Position numbers and translations under genes: made by a program. From positions 124,001-188,000 of the forward strand of contig AHHB01000042.1 in NCBI GenBank assembly GCA_000242815.2: a stretch of 64,000 nucleotides of DNA, in the 5' to 3' direction. Each line of letters starts with the position of its first letter. The first letter of the stretch is position 1. Under the pieces are notes generated by a model. That model was not told the DNA's origin. It did not search any database and saw nothing but the letters and a program-made list of their open reading frames with translations. This document shows, piece after piece, positions 26,295 through 35,541 of the stretch. This DNA comes from Janthinobacterium lividum PAMC 25724 (GTDB lineage Bacteria > Pseudomonadota > Gammaproteobacteria > Burkholderiales > Burkholderiaceae_D).

Positions 26295-28030
26295 TGCGCC
26301 ATTTTGCCCTGGATGAAGGCGACGATCTCGTCCGGTGCCACGCCCGATGCTTCGGTGTCGCGGCGGCCCTGGTATTCCAGCTTGCCTTCTTTCAAGCCAC
26401 GTTCGCCGATGACGATGCGGTGTGGCACGCCGATCAATTCCCAGTCTGCAAACATGGCGCCAGGACGCAAGCCGCGATCATCGACGATAACGTCCACGCC
26501 AGCGCCTTGCAGGGCCGCGTACAGCTTCTCCGTCTCTTCCTTGACCATCTCGCTGCGGTCCATGCCCATCGGGCACAGCACCACCTCGAATGGGGCGATC
26601 GATGCCGGCCAAATGATGCCCTTGTCATCGAAGTTCTGTTCGATGGCAGCGCCCAGGATGCGCGTCACGCCGATGCCGTAGCAACCCATCTGCAGTGGCG
26701 CAGGCTTGCCATTCTCGTCGAGGAAAGTGGCTTTCATGCTTTCCGAGTACGCCGTGCCCAGCTGGAACACGTGACCCACTTCGATGCCGCGCTCAATGGC
26801 CAGCACACCCTGGCCGTCCGGCGAGGCGTCGCCGGCGACGACATTGCGCAAGTCAGCCACGATGGCTGGCTCGGCTACATCGCGACCCCAATTGGCACCC
26901 GTGTAATGGAAACCGGCGTCATTCGCACCGCAAACGAAGTCGCTCATGTGGGCGACCGTGCGGTCCGCCACCACGGTGACCGGTGCTTTGGTGCCGATCG
27001 GGCCCAGGTAGCCAGGAATGGTGCCGTAGACTTCCAGGATTTCCGCTTCCGTCGAGAAACGGTGACCGGCCAGGCCGGCAACCTTGCTCACCTTGATCTC
27101 GTTCAATTCATGATCGCCGCGCAGCAGCAGCATGAAATGCTGTTTCGTCACTTTCTCGTCCTTGCCCGTGGTTTCCACCGTCAGAGCGATGGTTTTCACG
27201 GTCTGCGACAAAGCCATGCCCAGCAGGGCCGCTACGCTTTCGCACTTGACGGTATCGGGCGTGGCCGTTTTGCTCAGTGCCTGGGTAGCGGCAGGACGCT
27301 CGCCCGCTGGCGCCAGCGCTTCAGCCGCTTCCATATTGGCGGCGAAATCGGAGGTCGGGCAATACACGAGCGCGTCTTCACCCGTGTGGGCAATAACGTG
27401 GAATTCGTGCGAACCGGAACCGCCGATGGCGCCATTGTCGGCCGCCACGGCGCGAAATTTCAGGCCGAAACGGGTGAAGATGCGCGTGTAGGCATCAAAC
27501 ATGACCTTGTATGACGCTTGCATGCCGGCCAGGTCGCGGTCGAAGGAATAGGCGTCCTTCATGGTGAATTCGCGGCCACGCATCAGGCCAAAACGTGGAC
27601 GACGCTCGTCGCGGAACTTGGTCTGGATATGATAAAAGTTCAGCGGCAACTGGCGGTAGGACTTGATTTCCGTGCGCACGACGTCGGTGATGACTTCTTC
27701 TGATGTCGGCTGGATCGCGTATTCGCGGCCGTGGCGGTCTTTCACGCGCATCAGTTCATCGCCCATCTTGGTCCAGCGGCCCGTCTCCTGCCACAGTTCG
27801 GCTGGCTGTACCAGCGGCATCAGCAATTCGATGCCGGCGGCTTTGTTCATCTCGTCACGGATGATGGCTTCCACCTTGCGAATCACGCGCAAGCCCATCG
27901 GCATGTAAGTGTAGATGCCGGAACCGAGGCGTTTGATCATGCCTGCACGCATCATCAATTGGTGGCTGACGATTTCCGCGTCGGAAGGTGCATCTTTAAG
28001 TGTGGAAATAAAAAAACGGGAGGCGCGCAT
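26291..28030 (-). CDS. proS: Prolyl-tRNA synthetase
   Basis: 579 residues, bacterial type with the editing (INS/YbaK-like) domain between motifs 2 and 3. Class II motif 2 region [25 protein letters not shown] and motif 3 [17 protein letters not shown] are clear, as is the C-terminal anticodon-binding domain ([12 protein letters not shown] ... [30 protein letters not shown]). Start [19 protein letters not shown] is the family start. Confidence 0.97.
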   Translation of the reverse strand: MRASRFFISTLKDAPSDAEIVSHQLMMRAGMIKRLGSGIYTYMPMGLRVIRKVEAIIRDEMNKAAGIELLMPLVQPAELWQETGRWTKMGDELMRVKDRHGREYAIQPTSEEVITDVVRTEIKSYRQLPLNFYHIQTKFRDERRPRFGLMRGREFTMKDAYSFDRDLAGMQASYKVMFDAYTRIFTRFGLKFRAVAADNGAIGGSGSHEFHVIAHTGEDALVYCPTSDFAANMEAAEALAPAGERPAATQALSKTATPDTVKCESVAALLGMALSQTVKTIALTVETTGKDEKVTKQHFMLLLRGDHELNEIKVSKVAGLAGHRFSTEAEILEVYGTIPGYLGPIGTKAPVTVVADRTVAHMSDFVCGANDAGFHYTGANWGRDVAEPAIVADLRNVVAGDASPDGQGVLAIERGIEVGHVFQLGTAYSESMKATFLDENGKPAPLQMGCYGIGVTRILGAAIEQNFDDKGIIWPASIAPFEVVLCPMGMDRSEMVKEETEKLYAALQGAGVDVIVDDRGLRPGAMFADWELIGVPHRIVIGERGLKEGKLEYQGRRDTEASGVAPDEIVAFIQGKMAQ

Positions 28031-28234
28031 AACGGTGAATTCTTTTTAAAAAGAGAGGGTTATAATCAACCTAATTTTAAAGGATTAGCTGGCTGATGCG
28101 TCCATACTTTACACAAATGCGCTCAATTGGTGCGATTCCGGCGCTTTTCTCACCCCGAAAAGGTCACCGGCTTGCGAAGTTGTGGGTAATTACGTAAATA
28201 AGGACGCTCTGTCGCAGAAAGTTTGAGGTGCATT

Positions 28235-28867
28235 ATGCTCGACCGTGAAGGGTTTCGGCCCAACGTCGGCATCATCCTGCTAAACGCCCAGAACGAGGTG
28301 TGGTGGGGCAAGCGGGTGCGCGAGCACTCATGGCAGTTTCCGCAAGGCGGTATCAAATATGGCGAAACACCGGAACAAGCCATGTTTCGCGAACTTGAAG
28401 AGGAAATCGGACTCAGACAGGAACACGTCAAAATTGTCGGCCGCACCCGCGACTGGCTGCGCTATGAAGTGCCAGACCACTTCATCAAGCGCGAGATTCG
28501 CGGCCACTACCGTGGCCAAAAGCAGATTTGGTTTCTGCTGAGAATGTGCGCGCGCGATAACGACGTCAATCTGCGCCTGACCGACCATCCCGAGTTCGAC
28601 GCCTGGCGCTGGCATGAATACTGGGTCCCGCTCGATGTCGTCATTGAATTTAAACGCGATGTGTACCAGCGCGCCTTGCAGGAGCTGTCGCGCTTCCTGA
28701 CTTGGCCCGCGCATGGCAACGCACAGCAAGCGCAGCGCCACACCTCGCGCTACCTGCGCCAGCCCCATGCACCACGGGCGCAGGATGCTGTGGCACTGGT
28801 CAAGCCTTGCGACGGCATTGCCGCCGATGGGTGCATGCCGGAGCTGCTCTTGCCGGGCAAGGTCTAG
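28235..28867 (+). CDS. rppH: RNA pyrophosphohydrolase
   Basis: 210 residues. Nudix hydrolase that removes pyrophosphate from mRNA 5' ends and starts decay. The Nudix box [23 protein letters not shown] spans about residues 37-59, after [17 protein letters not shown]. The C-terminal 45 residues beyond the Nudix domain are longer than in E. coli, as is common in Burkholderiales. ATG at 28235 with GAGGTG is preferred to an upstream TTG. Divergent from proS; GGTTATAATCAACC at 28065-28078 holds a possible -10 element. Confidence 0.94.
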   Translation: MLDREGFRPNVGIILLNAQNEVWWGKRVREHSWQFPQGGIKYGETPEQAMFRELEEEIGLRQEHVKIVGRTRDWLRYEVPDHFIKREIRGHYRGQKQIWFLLRMCARDNDVNLRLTDHPEFDAWRWHEYWVPLDVVIEFKRDVYQRALQELSRFLTWPAHGNAQQAQRHTSRYLRQPHAPRAQDAVALVKPCDGIAADGCMPELLLPGKV

Positions 28868-28896
28868 CCCAGCGCGATGAACGCACTTTCCCACGC

Positions 28897-28928
28897 AAAA
28901 TGGGCAGCCTGAACAGGCTGCCCATTTT
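28897..28928. terminator. Bidirectional terminator between rppH and mqo
   Basis: A 14-bp perfect stem AAAATGGGCAGCCT / AGGCTGCCCATTTT with a 4-base loop, with T-runs on both strands. It lies between the convergent genes rppH and mqo. Confidence 0.92.
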
Positions 28929-28967
28929 TACATTCCGGCAAAGAACTTTTTTGCCGGTCAGACTGAC

Positions 28968-30566
28968 TTAGTTTGCCGCCGGCGCTGGCGCAGTAGCGGG
29001 AACATCGAGCGTAATCGCTTTCAAGCCCAGGATGTCGCTGCTGTAGTGGCGGATCTTGTTGGCCAGAGCCGGGTCACTATTCAACTTTTGGCCATACGAC
29101 GGCACCATTTCCACCATCTTGGCTTGCCATTCCGGTGTCGCCAGGCGGCTCTTGAATGCCGTTTGCAGCACCTTGATCATGATAGGCGGCGCGGTCGAGG
29201 CACCGGGCGAGGCACCCAGCAGGGCGACGATGCTGCCATCGGCAGCGCCGACGACTTCCGTGCCGAACTGCAGCAAACCGCCTTTGACAGGATCATCTTT
29301 GACGATCTGCACGCGCTGGCCCGCGTTTTGCAAGGTCCAGTCTTCCATCTTGGCATTCGGCAGATATTCACGCAGGGTCTTCAAACGGTCTTCCGGCGTG
29401 TTCATGACTTGCTCGACCAGATATTTCGTCAACGGAATATTGTCATAGCCGGCTTGCAGCATGGGTTTCACATTGCCCGCGCCGATAGAGGCAGGCAAGT
29501 CGATCCACGAGCCGTTCTTCAGGAACTTGGTCGAGAAAGTGGCAAACGGGCCAAACAACAGCGCTTTCTTGCCATCGATAATGCGCGTATCGAGATGCGG
29601 CACGGACATCGGTGGCGAACCGACGGATGCCTTGCCGTAGACCTTGGCCGCATGCGCCGCCACCAGTTCCGGGTTGGTGGTGACCAGCCATTGGCCACCC
29701 ACCGGCACGCCACCGTAGCCCTTGGCTTCAGCAATGCCCGATTTTTCCAGCAGCGGCAGCGAACCGCCACCGGCGCCGATGAAGACGAATTTGGCGCGCA
29801 TGGTCTTTTCCTTGCCGGCAGCGAGGTCTTTCACCGTCACGTTCCACACGCCATCGGCGCCGCGCTCGATGTCTTCCACCTGGTGGCGCAGATGCAGGGC
29901 CATGCCATGACTGTCCGTCAGGTATTTCACCAAGCCGCGCGTGAGGTTGCCGAAATTGACGTCGGTACCGATTTCCATGCGCGTCGCCGCCACTTTCTGG
30001 CCCTTGTCGCGGCCTTGCATGATCAGCGGCGCCCATTGCTCGATCTGTGCCTGGTCTTCCGAGTACAGCATGCCCTTGAACAGGTTTTCCTTTTGCAGCG
30101 CGGCGTAGCGCTTCTTCAAAAAGGCGATATTGTCATCGCCCCACACAAAGGCCATGTGCGGCACATTGTTGATGAAGGTCTGCGGTGCGCCCAGGTGCTT
30201 GTTGGCTACCTGATAGGCCCAGAATTGCTTGGAAATTTCAAATTGCTCGTTGATGGCAACGGCTTTTTTCGTCTCGATGCTGCCGTCGGCCGCTTCTGGC
30301 GTGTAATTGAGTTCGGCAAATGCCGAGTGGCCAGTGCCCGCGTTGTTCATCGCGTCCGAGCTTTCGGCGGCCACGGAATCGAGGCGCTCGACCATTTCCA
30401 TCGTCAGCGATGGATCGAGTTCCTTGAGCATGCTGCCCAGGGTGGCGCTCATGGTGCCGGCGCCGATCAGCAGCACGTCGACCGGTTTTTCGGACGAGGC
30501 AGGAGGGGTCTTGTTACATGCCGCCAGGATCAGGCAGGACATCAAAAGTAATAGCGATTTACGCAT
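28968..30566 (-). CDS. mqo: Malate:quinone oxidoreductase with a lipoprotein signal
   Basis: 532 residues. FAD-dependent enzyme that oxidises malate to oxaloacetate and reduces quinone. After the leader, [19 protein letters not shown] is the FAD Rossmann loop, and [17 protein letters not shown] and [19 protein letters not shown] are Mqo signatures. Unusually for a TCA-cycle enzyme, the N-terminus [22 protein letters not shown] has a basic n-region, hydrophobic core and lipobox LAAC with Cys17, which predicts export and lipidation at the periplasmic side. Cytosolic Mqo starts close to the FAD loop. The following residue after Cys is Asn, not Asp. Confidence 0.92.
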   Translation of the reverse strand: MRKSLLLLMSCLILAACNKTPPASSEKPVDVLLIGAGTMSATLGSMLKELDPSLTMEMVERLDSVAAESSDAMNNAGTGHSAFAELNYTPEAADGSIETKKAVAINEQFEISKQFWAYQVANKHLGAPQTFINNVPHMAFVWGDDNIAFLKKRYAALQKENLFKGMLYSEDQAQIEQWAPLIMQGRDKGQKVAATRMEIGTDVNFGNLTRGLVKYLTDSHGMALHLRHQVEDIERGADGVWNVTVKDLAAGKEKTMRAKFVFIGAGGGSLPLLEKSGIAEAKGYGGVPVGGQWLVTTNPELVAAHAAKVYGKASVGSPPMSVPHLDTRIIDGKKALLFGPFATFSTKFLKNGSWIDLPASIGAGNVKPMLQAGYDNIPLTKYLVEQVMNTPEDRLKTLREYLPNAKMEDWTLQNAGQRVQIVKDDPVKGGLLQFGTEVVGAADGSIVALLGASPGASTAPPIMIKVLQTAFKSRLATPEWQAKMVEMVPSYGQKLNSDPALANKIRHYSSDILGLKAITLDVPATAPAPAAN

Positions 30567-31034
30567 ACGTAACTCCGTTTATGAATACTGAAGGATGATT
30601 CTTGCGCGCCACCGTGGCGACACCATCGCAGCTACCGGCTGATCTGACGAAAAACAGTCTGGCCTGCGGCGCGCCATGGCGGCCGAACAGCTCAATGTCG
30701 ATGGTGATAGGCATGCTGCCGCGCTCCGGAATATCCCAAGAGCAATATCTGGTGGCAAAGGTGCGGGCAATGGATAGCGCGGACTGCGTTGCCGGCTGAA
30801 AAGCCGGCAATGAAATCGCCGTCATGTCCAGTGCGAATATCAAGAGTGGCGATTTTATCACCGTTATTTGGCGCCGCTAGGCCCACACGATAGTGGATAA
30901 CACTTACTGCAGGGTAATAAATTGCCCCAACTATCGGGGCACGCAAACAGGCGCCAGACGGCAAGCATCCCCGATGCCCTTTGTTTATGTACGCGGTACA
31001 ATGCCGGCCACCCCTTAGCCAGACTCCTTGAGCC
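30567..31034. other. Intergenic region between mqo and the DUF1841 gene
   Basis: About 470 bases. It holds the divergent promoters of mqo and DUF1841 and a GCCGGC/GCCGGC hairpin at about 30790-30807. A minus-strand open frame overlapping the mqo start has no recognisable family and no good ribosome site. Otherwise nothing identified. Confidence 0.45.
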
Positions 31035-31457
31035 ATGTTCAACCCCTCTTCCGACGATGTGCGACGCTTCTTTTGCGAAACATTGCGCAAGCACCGCGCC
31101 CATGAAATCCTCACGCCGATGGAAGCCATCGCGCTCGACTGGATCCTCGAACACCCCGAATATGAAGACGCCTTGAGCGACGTCGAGGCGGCACTGGCGC
31201 GCGATTACTCCGTCGAAGGCGGACAGGCTAATCCTTTCCTGCACCTGTCCATGCATCTGTCGATCACGGAGCAAGTCCAGGTCGACCAGCCGCGCGGCAT
31301 TCGCCCGGCCGTGCAGCAACTCACGCAACGCCTCGATTCAGCCCATGCAGCGCAGCACGAAGTGATGGAATGCCTGGGTCAGATGATCTGGGCATCACAG
31401 CGCTCGGGCTTGCCGCCCGATACCGACGCCTACATCGACTGCGTGCGCCGCCGCTAA
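31035..31457 (+). CDS. DUF1841 family protein
   Basis: 140 residues, soluble, starting MFNPSSDDVRRFFCETLRKHR and containing HPEYEDAL, NPFLHLSMHLSITEQVQ and HEVMECLGQMIWASQRSGLPPD, the conserved blocks of DUF1841. The His/Asp/Glu pattern suggests a helical, possibly metal-binding bundle, but function is unknown. Monocistronic in this window. Confidence 0.9.
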   Translation: MFNPSSDDVRRFFCETLRKHRAHEILTPMEAIALDWILEHPEYEDALSDVEAALARDYSVEGGQANPFLHLSMHLSITEQVQVDQPRGIRPAVQQLTQRLDSAHAAQHEVMECLGQMIWASQRSGLPPDTDAYIDCVRRR

Positions 31458-31614
31458 ACCACGCCAGCGCTGACGCCCTTGCCGGTATCGCTGGCCGAGA
31501 GCGAGCGGCTCGGCCGCGCGCCAAGCGCAAGGACAGCATGCGCTTGAACACGGCTATGTTCGATCTCGGCGCGCGCGACGCCGGCTGGCTAAGAACCTGG
31601 CGCGGCGCTACAGC

Positions 31615-31956
31615 TCAGCGGCGCACCACCAGGGTGGTCGGCAGGCTGTGCAGGTAGGCGGCCAGGTCCTTGATGTCTTGGTTGCTCAACGGTTTCACCT
31701 GGCCCGTCATGATGGCGTTGTTGCGGCCATTGGCCTTGTCGCCGCGTTTATACGCCGTCAAAGCATGTTCCAGGTAATCCTTGTGCTGGCCCGCCAGTTT
31801 TGGATACGATGGATCGATGGGCGAGCCATAATCCTTGCCGTGGCAGGTCGCGCAGCTGTATTTTTCAGCCAGGGCCTTGCCAGTGTTGATATTGCCGGCG
31901 GCGCCGGCGCCGAACGACACCGTGGCGCAAACGAGGGCGGCGAGTAATGTTTTCAT
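31615..31956 (-). CDS. Periplasmic cytochrome c (c-553/c4-like), single haem
   Basis: 113 residues. Signal peptide ending GAGA (about 1-20), one haem motif CATCH with the family sequence KYSCATCHGKDYGSP, and a distal Met ligand candidate in NAIMTGQVKPLS. C-terminal helix LAAYLHSLPTTLVVRR. Probably an electron carrier to a terminal oxidase. It follows the next cytochrome gene with an 11-base gap, so both are one operon. Confidence 0.88.
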   Translation of the reverse strand: MKTLLAALVCATVSFGAGAAGNINTGKALAEKYSCATCHGKDYGSPIDPSYPKLAGQHKDYLEHALTAYKRGDKANGRNNAIMTGQVKPLSNQDIKDLAAYLHSLPTTLVVRR

Positions 31957-31967
31957 CGGGCTAGTCC

Positions 31968-32297
31968 TCAGTTCGGCTTGGCTTGTTGCGCATAATATGC
32001 GGCGACATCGGCGATATCCTGCTCGGACAGGCTGCTGGCGATACCCTTCATGCTGGGATGCTTGCGCTCGCCCTTCTTGTAGGCTAACAGGGCATTTTCG
32101 ATATATTTTGCCGTCTGGCCGCCGATCATCGGTACCTGGAATACCTCGGGAAAGGTCGCCTTGTAACCGGGAATGCCGTGGCAACCAATACACATCTCCA
32201 CCTTGGCAGTGGCTGCCTTGGCGTTTCCTACAATGTCAGCCGCTGTGACGGCATTTGCTGTGCCGGCAAGCACGAGAAGTGCAAATATTTTTTTCAT
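31968..32297 (-). CDS. Periplasmic cytochrome c, single haem
   Basis: 109 residues. Signal peptide MKKIFALLVLAGTANAVTA, haem motif CIGCH (MCIGCHGIPGYKATFP), and Met ligand candidate in HPSMKGIASSLSEQDIADVAAYYAQ. First gene of the two-cytochrome operon. Pairs of such single-haem cytochromes resemble the two halves of a cytochrome c4. Upstream lies a tandem 13-bp repeat. Confidence 0.88.
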   Translation of the reverse strand: MKKIFALLVLAGTANAVTAADIVGNAKAATAKVEMCIGCHGIPGYKATFPEVFQVPMIGGQTAKYIENALLAYKKGERKHPSMKGIASSLSEQDIADVAAYYAQQAKPN

Positions 32298-32365
32298 AGT
32301 GGCAATGTGAACAAAGCTAATCGGAGAAACGCCAGAGCTGGTTTTTATTGATCTTCTCTATTGTA

Positions 32366-32403
32366 TTGACAATTAAGATTGACAATTAAGGTTAACAATT
32401 AAT
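32366..32403. repeat. Three 13-bp tandem repeats in the divergent promoter region
   Basis: TTGACAATTAAG (32366), TTGACAATTAAG (32379) and TTAACAATTAAT (32392) are spaced exactly 13 bases apart in an AT-rich stretch. The region separates the cytochrome operon (minus) from the MoxR operon (plus). TTGACA also matches a -35 element. Regulatory site or slippage-derived array. Confidence 0.75.
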
Positions 32404-32548
32404 CTGCTGCTTGCCGATTCTAGCCAAGATATTCTTGCAAGTCCACCTATAAAACCCGCATTGTCGGCCGGCAAGCACTGGCCATCCGCGTGGCGGTGCG
32501 CCACAGTTCTGTTTATACTCAGCATTTCCCTATTTTGGCAGACCGCTC

Positions 32549-33418
32549 ATGCAAGCAAAGCACCCCCAGCAAGGCCAACGCTTCGAAGGTTCCGACAGCT
32601 ATGTCGCCACCGCCGACCTGAAACTGGCCGTGAATGCGGCGCTGACCCTGCAGCGCCCGCTGCTGATCAAGGGCGAGCCGGGCACCGGCAAGACCATGCT
32701 GGCCGAAGAAGTGGCCGCCGCACTGAACATGCCGCTGATGCAATGGCATATCAAATCGACCACCAAGGCGCAGCAGGGCTTGTACGAATACGATGCCGTG
32801 TCACGCCTGCGCGATTCGCAGCTGGGCGACGAGCGCGTGCGCGACATACAGAACTATATCGTCAAGGGCGTGCTATGGCAGGCATTCACAGCGCCCGAGC
32901 CGGTGGTGCTGCTGATCGATGAAATCGACAAGGCCGACATCGAATTCCCGAACGACCTGCTGCGTGAACTGGACCGCATGGAATTCTATGTCTATGAAAC
33001 GCGCGAAATGGTCACGGCGCGCCATCGCCCGCTGGTCATCATCACCTCGAACAACGAGAAGGAATTGCCGGATGCGTTTTTGCGCCGCTGCTTCTTCCAT
33101 TACATCAAGTTCCCGGATAAGGACACGATGGAGCAGATCGTCGCCGTCCACTACCCGCAGCTGAAACAGCAATTGCTGGCGCAGGCGCTCGACACCTTCT
33201 ATGCAGTGCGCGACGTGCCGGGCCTGAAGAAAAAACCGTCGACCTCGGAATTTCTCGACTGGCTCAAACTGCTGCTGGCCGAAGACATCCCCTTTGACGC
33301 GCTGCGCAGCAACGATAACAAGGCTGTCGTGCCACCGCTGCACGGTGCGCTGCTGAAAAACGAACAGGACGTGCATCTGTTCGAGCGCCTGATGTTCATG
33401 TCGCGCACCAACCGCTAA
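32549..33418 (+). CDS. MoxR-family AAA+ ATPase
   Basis: 289 residues. Walker A GEPGTGKT at 42-49, Walker B VVLLIDEIDKAD about 119-130, sensor 1 ITSNNEKELPDAFLRRC. MoxR proteins act with VWA-domain partners as metal-insertion or folding chaperones. The VWA partner (34060-35229) is two genes downstream; no carbon monoxide dehydrogenase or methanol dehydrogenase genes are near, so the client is unknown. GNAT gene follows after 9 bases. Confidence 0.92.
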   Translation: MQAKHPQQGQRFEGSDSYVATADLKLAVNAALTLQRPLLIKGEPGTGKTMLAEEVAAALNMPLMQWHIKSTTKAQQGLYEYDAVSRLRDSQLGDERVRDIQNYIVKGVLWQAFTAPEPVVLLIDEIDKADIEFPNDLLRELDRMEFYVYETREMVTARHRPLVIITSNNEKELPDAFLRRCFFHYIKFPDKDTMEQIVAVHYPQLKQQLLAQALDTFYAVRDVPGLKKKPSTSEFLDWLKLLLAEDIPFDALRSNDNKAVVPPLHGALLKNEQDVHLFERLMFMSRTNR

Positions 33419-33427
33419 GGAGCGCAG

Positions 33428-34066
33428 GTGAACGACATCAGCCCGGACAAGGTCTTCGTACCGCTGGAACTGCACGGCATCGCCCTCGAAGCGCTGGCGC
33501 CGCACCACGCGCCCGGCTTGCGCGCGGCGGCCATGGATGGCGAACTGTGGAATCTGCGCGTCACCTCGGTGCCGGAACCGGAACAGGTCGACCAGTACAT
33601 TTTCAAGAGCATCGAAATGCGCCCGGCGCGCTTCGCCTTTGCCGTCATCGACGTGGCCAGCGGCGAGGTGCTCGGCAGCACCAGTTACCACGACGTAGTA
33701 CCCGCCATAGGCCGCCTGGAAATCGGCTACACCTGGTACGCGAAACGCTGCCAGCGCAGCCACGTCAACACCACCTGCAAATTGCTGCTGCTGGCGCACG
33801 CCTTCGACACGCTCGGCTGCGCTCTGGTGGGTTTTCGCACCGATAATTTCAACCATGCCTCGCAGGCGGCCATCGAGCGCCTGGGCGCGAAAAAGGATGG
33901 CGTGCTGCGCCACCATGCGCTGCGCCGCGATGGCACCGTGCGCGACACCGTCATGTACAGCATCACGCGCGGCGATTGGCCGGAAATTGCCGTCCATCTG
34001 CGCGACAAGCTGGCGCAGCGCCGCATCGCCGCACTGCCCCGCGCGCCAGGGCAGACGCCATGCTGA
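33428..34066 (+). CDS. GNAT-family N-acetyltransferase
   Basis: 212 residues from a GTG start preceded by AAGGAG. RimJ/RimL-like GNAT fold: LEALAPHHAPGLRAAA, the beta4 strand ARFAFAVIDVASGEVLGSTSYHDV, RLEIGYTWYAKRCQRSHVNTTCKLLLLAHAFD (acetyl-CoA pyrophosphate region, atypical) and FRTDNFNHASQAAIERLGAKKDGVLRHH, the characteristic C-terminal block. Target unknown. It sits inside the MoxR-VWA pair and overlaps the VWA gene by 7 bases, so it may modify a component of that system. Confidence 0.88.
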   Translation: MNDISPDKVFVPLELHGIALEALAPHHAPGLRAAAMDGELWNLRVTSVPEPEQVDQYIFKSIEMRPARFAFAVIDVASGEVLGSTSYHDVVPAIGRLEIGYTWYAKRCQRSHVNTTCKLLLLAHAFDTLGCALVGFRTDNFNHASQAAIERLGAKKDGVLRHHALRRDGTVRDTVMYSITRGDWPEIAVHLRDKLAQRRIAALPRAPGQTPC

Positions 34067-35229
34067 TCGATTTCTTCTTCACGCTCAAGGACGCGAAGAT
34101 TCCTGTCTCAATCAAGGAATTTCTGACCCTGCTCGAAGCATTGCAAAAGAATGTCATCGACGCCTCGATGGACGATTTCTACTATCTGTCGCGCCTGACC
34201 CTGGTCAAGGACGAAGCCCATTTCGACAAGTTCGACCGCGCATTTGCCCAATACTTCAAGGGCGTCAACGCAAGCTTCGAGACCAACGCGGCGATTCCCC
34301 TCGACTGGCTGCTCAAGCGCATGCAGCGCGAGCTGTCCGAAGAGCAGAAGGCACAGCTGGAAAAATTCGGCTACGACAAGCTGATGGACCGCCTGAACGA
34401 ACTGCTGAAGGAACAGAAGGAGCGCCACGAGGGCGGCAGCAAGTGGATAGGCACGGGCGGCACGTCGCCGTTCGGCAATGGCGGCACGAATCCGGAAGGC
34501 ATCCGCATCGGAGGCAAGGGCGGCAACCGCACGGCAGTAAAAGTATGGGAAGCGCGCAGCTACAAGGATTACGACAGCGAGCGCGAACTAGGCACGCGCA
34601 ACATCAAGGTGGCACTGCGCCGCCTGCGCAAATTCGCGCGCGAAGGTGCGCAAGACGAGCTGGCGCTCGATGCCACCATTGCCGCCACGGCCAACAACGC
34701 GGGCTATCTGGACATCAAGATGCGGCCAGAGCGCAAGAACCGCATCAAGGTACTGATGCTGTTCGATGTGGGCGGCAGCATGGACGACCATATCGAGCGC
34801 ACCGAAGAACTGTTTTCGGCGGCGAAGACGGAATTCAAAAACATGGAGTTCTTTTACTTCCATAACTGCGTCTATGACACCCTGTGGAAGAACAACCGGC
34901 GCCGCAACGCCGAGCGTTTTTCCACCTGGGACGTACTGCGCAAGTATGCGCCAGATACCAAGCTGATTTTTGTCGGCGACGCCACCATGAGTCCCTACGA
35001 AATCCTGCAGCCGGGTGGTTCGGTCGAATACAACAACGAGGAAGCGGGATCGACATGGCTGGCGCGCTTTACCCAGGCATTCCCCAAATTCATCTGGCTC
35101 AATCCCGAGTCGGAGGGCTTGTGGCAGTACCGCCAGTCGATAGGCGTGATACGCCAATTAATGAACAACCGCATGTTTCCCCTCTCGATCGACGGGCTGG
35201 AACGGGGCATGCGCCTGCTCAGCAAATAA
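34060..35229 (+). CDS. CoxE-like VWA-domain protein
   Basis: 389 residues. An N-terminal helical region (MLIDFFFTLKDAKIPVSIKEFLTLLEAL ... FAQYFKGV) and a Gly-rich linker (GTGGTSPFGNGGTNPEGIRIGGKGG) lead into a VWA domain with the MIDAS-like motif DVGGSMDDH near residue 235 (the first Ser of DxSxS is Gly), typical of CoxE proteins. Partner of the MoxR ATPase; such pairs assemble metal centres or protein complexes. ATG at 34060 overlaps the GNAT stop. The longer upstream open frame is shadow. Confidence 0.9.
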   Translation: MLIDFFFTLKDAKIPVSIKEFLTLLEALQKNVIDASMDDFYYLSRLTLVKDEAHFDKFDRAFAQYFKGVNASFETNAAIPLDWLLKRMQRELSEEQKAQLEKFGYDKLMDRLNELLKEQKERHEGGSKWIGTGGTSPFGNGGTNPEGIRIGGKGGNRTAVKVWEARSYKDYDSERELGTRNIKVALRRLRKFAREGAQDELALDATIAATANNAGYLDIKMRPERKNRIKVLMLFDVGGSMDDHIERTEELFSAAKTEFKNMEFFYFHNCVYDTLWKNNRRRNAERFSTWDVLRKYAPDTKLIFVGDATMSPYEILQPGGSVEYNNEEAGSTWLARFTQAFPKFIWLNPESEGLWQYRQSIGVIRQLMNNRMFPLSIDGLERGMRLLSK

Positions 35230-35247
35230 AGAAATACGCCAAAAAAT

Positions 35248-35273
35248 CCATGGCGGCGGACGGGCCGCCATGG
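35248..35273. terminator. Perfect 10-bp hairpin after the MoxR operon
   Basis: CCATGGCGGC / GCCGCCATGG with loop GGACGG, 19 bases after the CoxE stop. There is no T-run on the plus side; the T-run lies on the minus side (A-run 35241-35246). It may end the operon as a weak or bidirectional terminator. Confidence 0.55.
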
Positions 35274-35494
35274 CGCACACTGCGACACTGACCTACCGTG
35301 CAGGGCCTGTGCGCCGCGCTCGAGTACTATACGCTGATACCAGCCCTGCCATACCCTAACCTGCTGCATCCTGTGCGCGGCCGCCATGGCCGCGACACTG
35401 TTCGATTGCGCACATCGTGCACGCCTTCTGCTCCGGTAGAATCGGCGCATCGCTGTGCGCAAACTATGCACCATCGCTGCACCACGACATGATC

Positions 35495-35529
35495 GCGCCA
35501 GCCTCCATGCTGGCGCTTGGTGCCAGCGC
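35495..35529 (+). promoter_or_regulatory. Leader with two mutually exclusive hairpins before the antiporter gene
   Basis: GCGCCAGC (35495-35502) pairs with GCTGGCGC (35509-35516), and the same GCTGGC can instead pair with GCCAGC (35522-35527). The second form ends just before the ribosome site AAAGGA and ATG at 35542. This is a switch-like arrangement, but no known riboswitch consensus was recognised. Confidence 0.4.
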
Positions 35530-35541
35530 TATTTCAAAGGA

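Noticed and set aside
30559-30861. 100-codon minus-strand frame overlapping the mqo start
   Set aside because: No recognisable domain or ribosome site; occupies the mqo promoter region.
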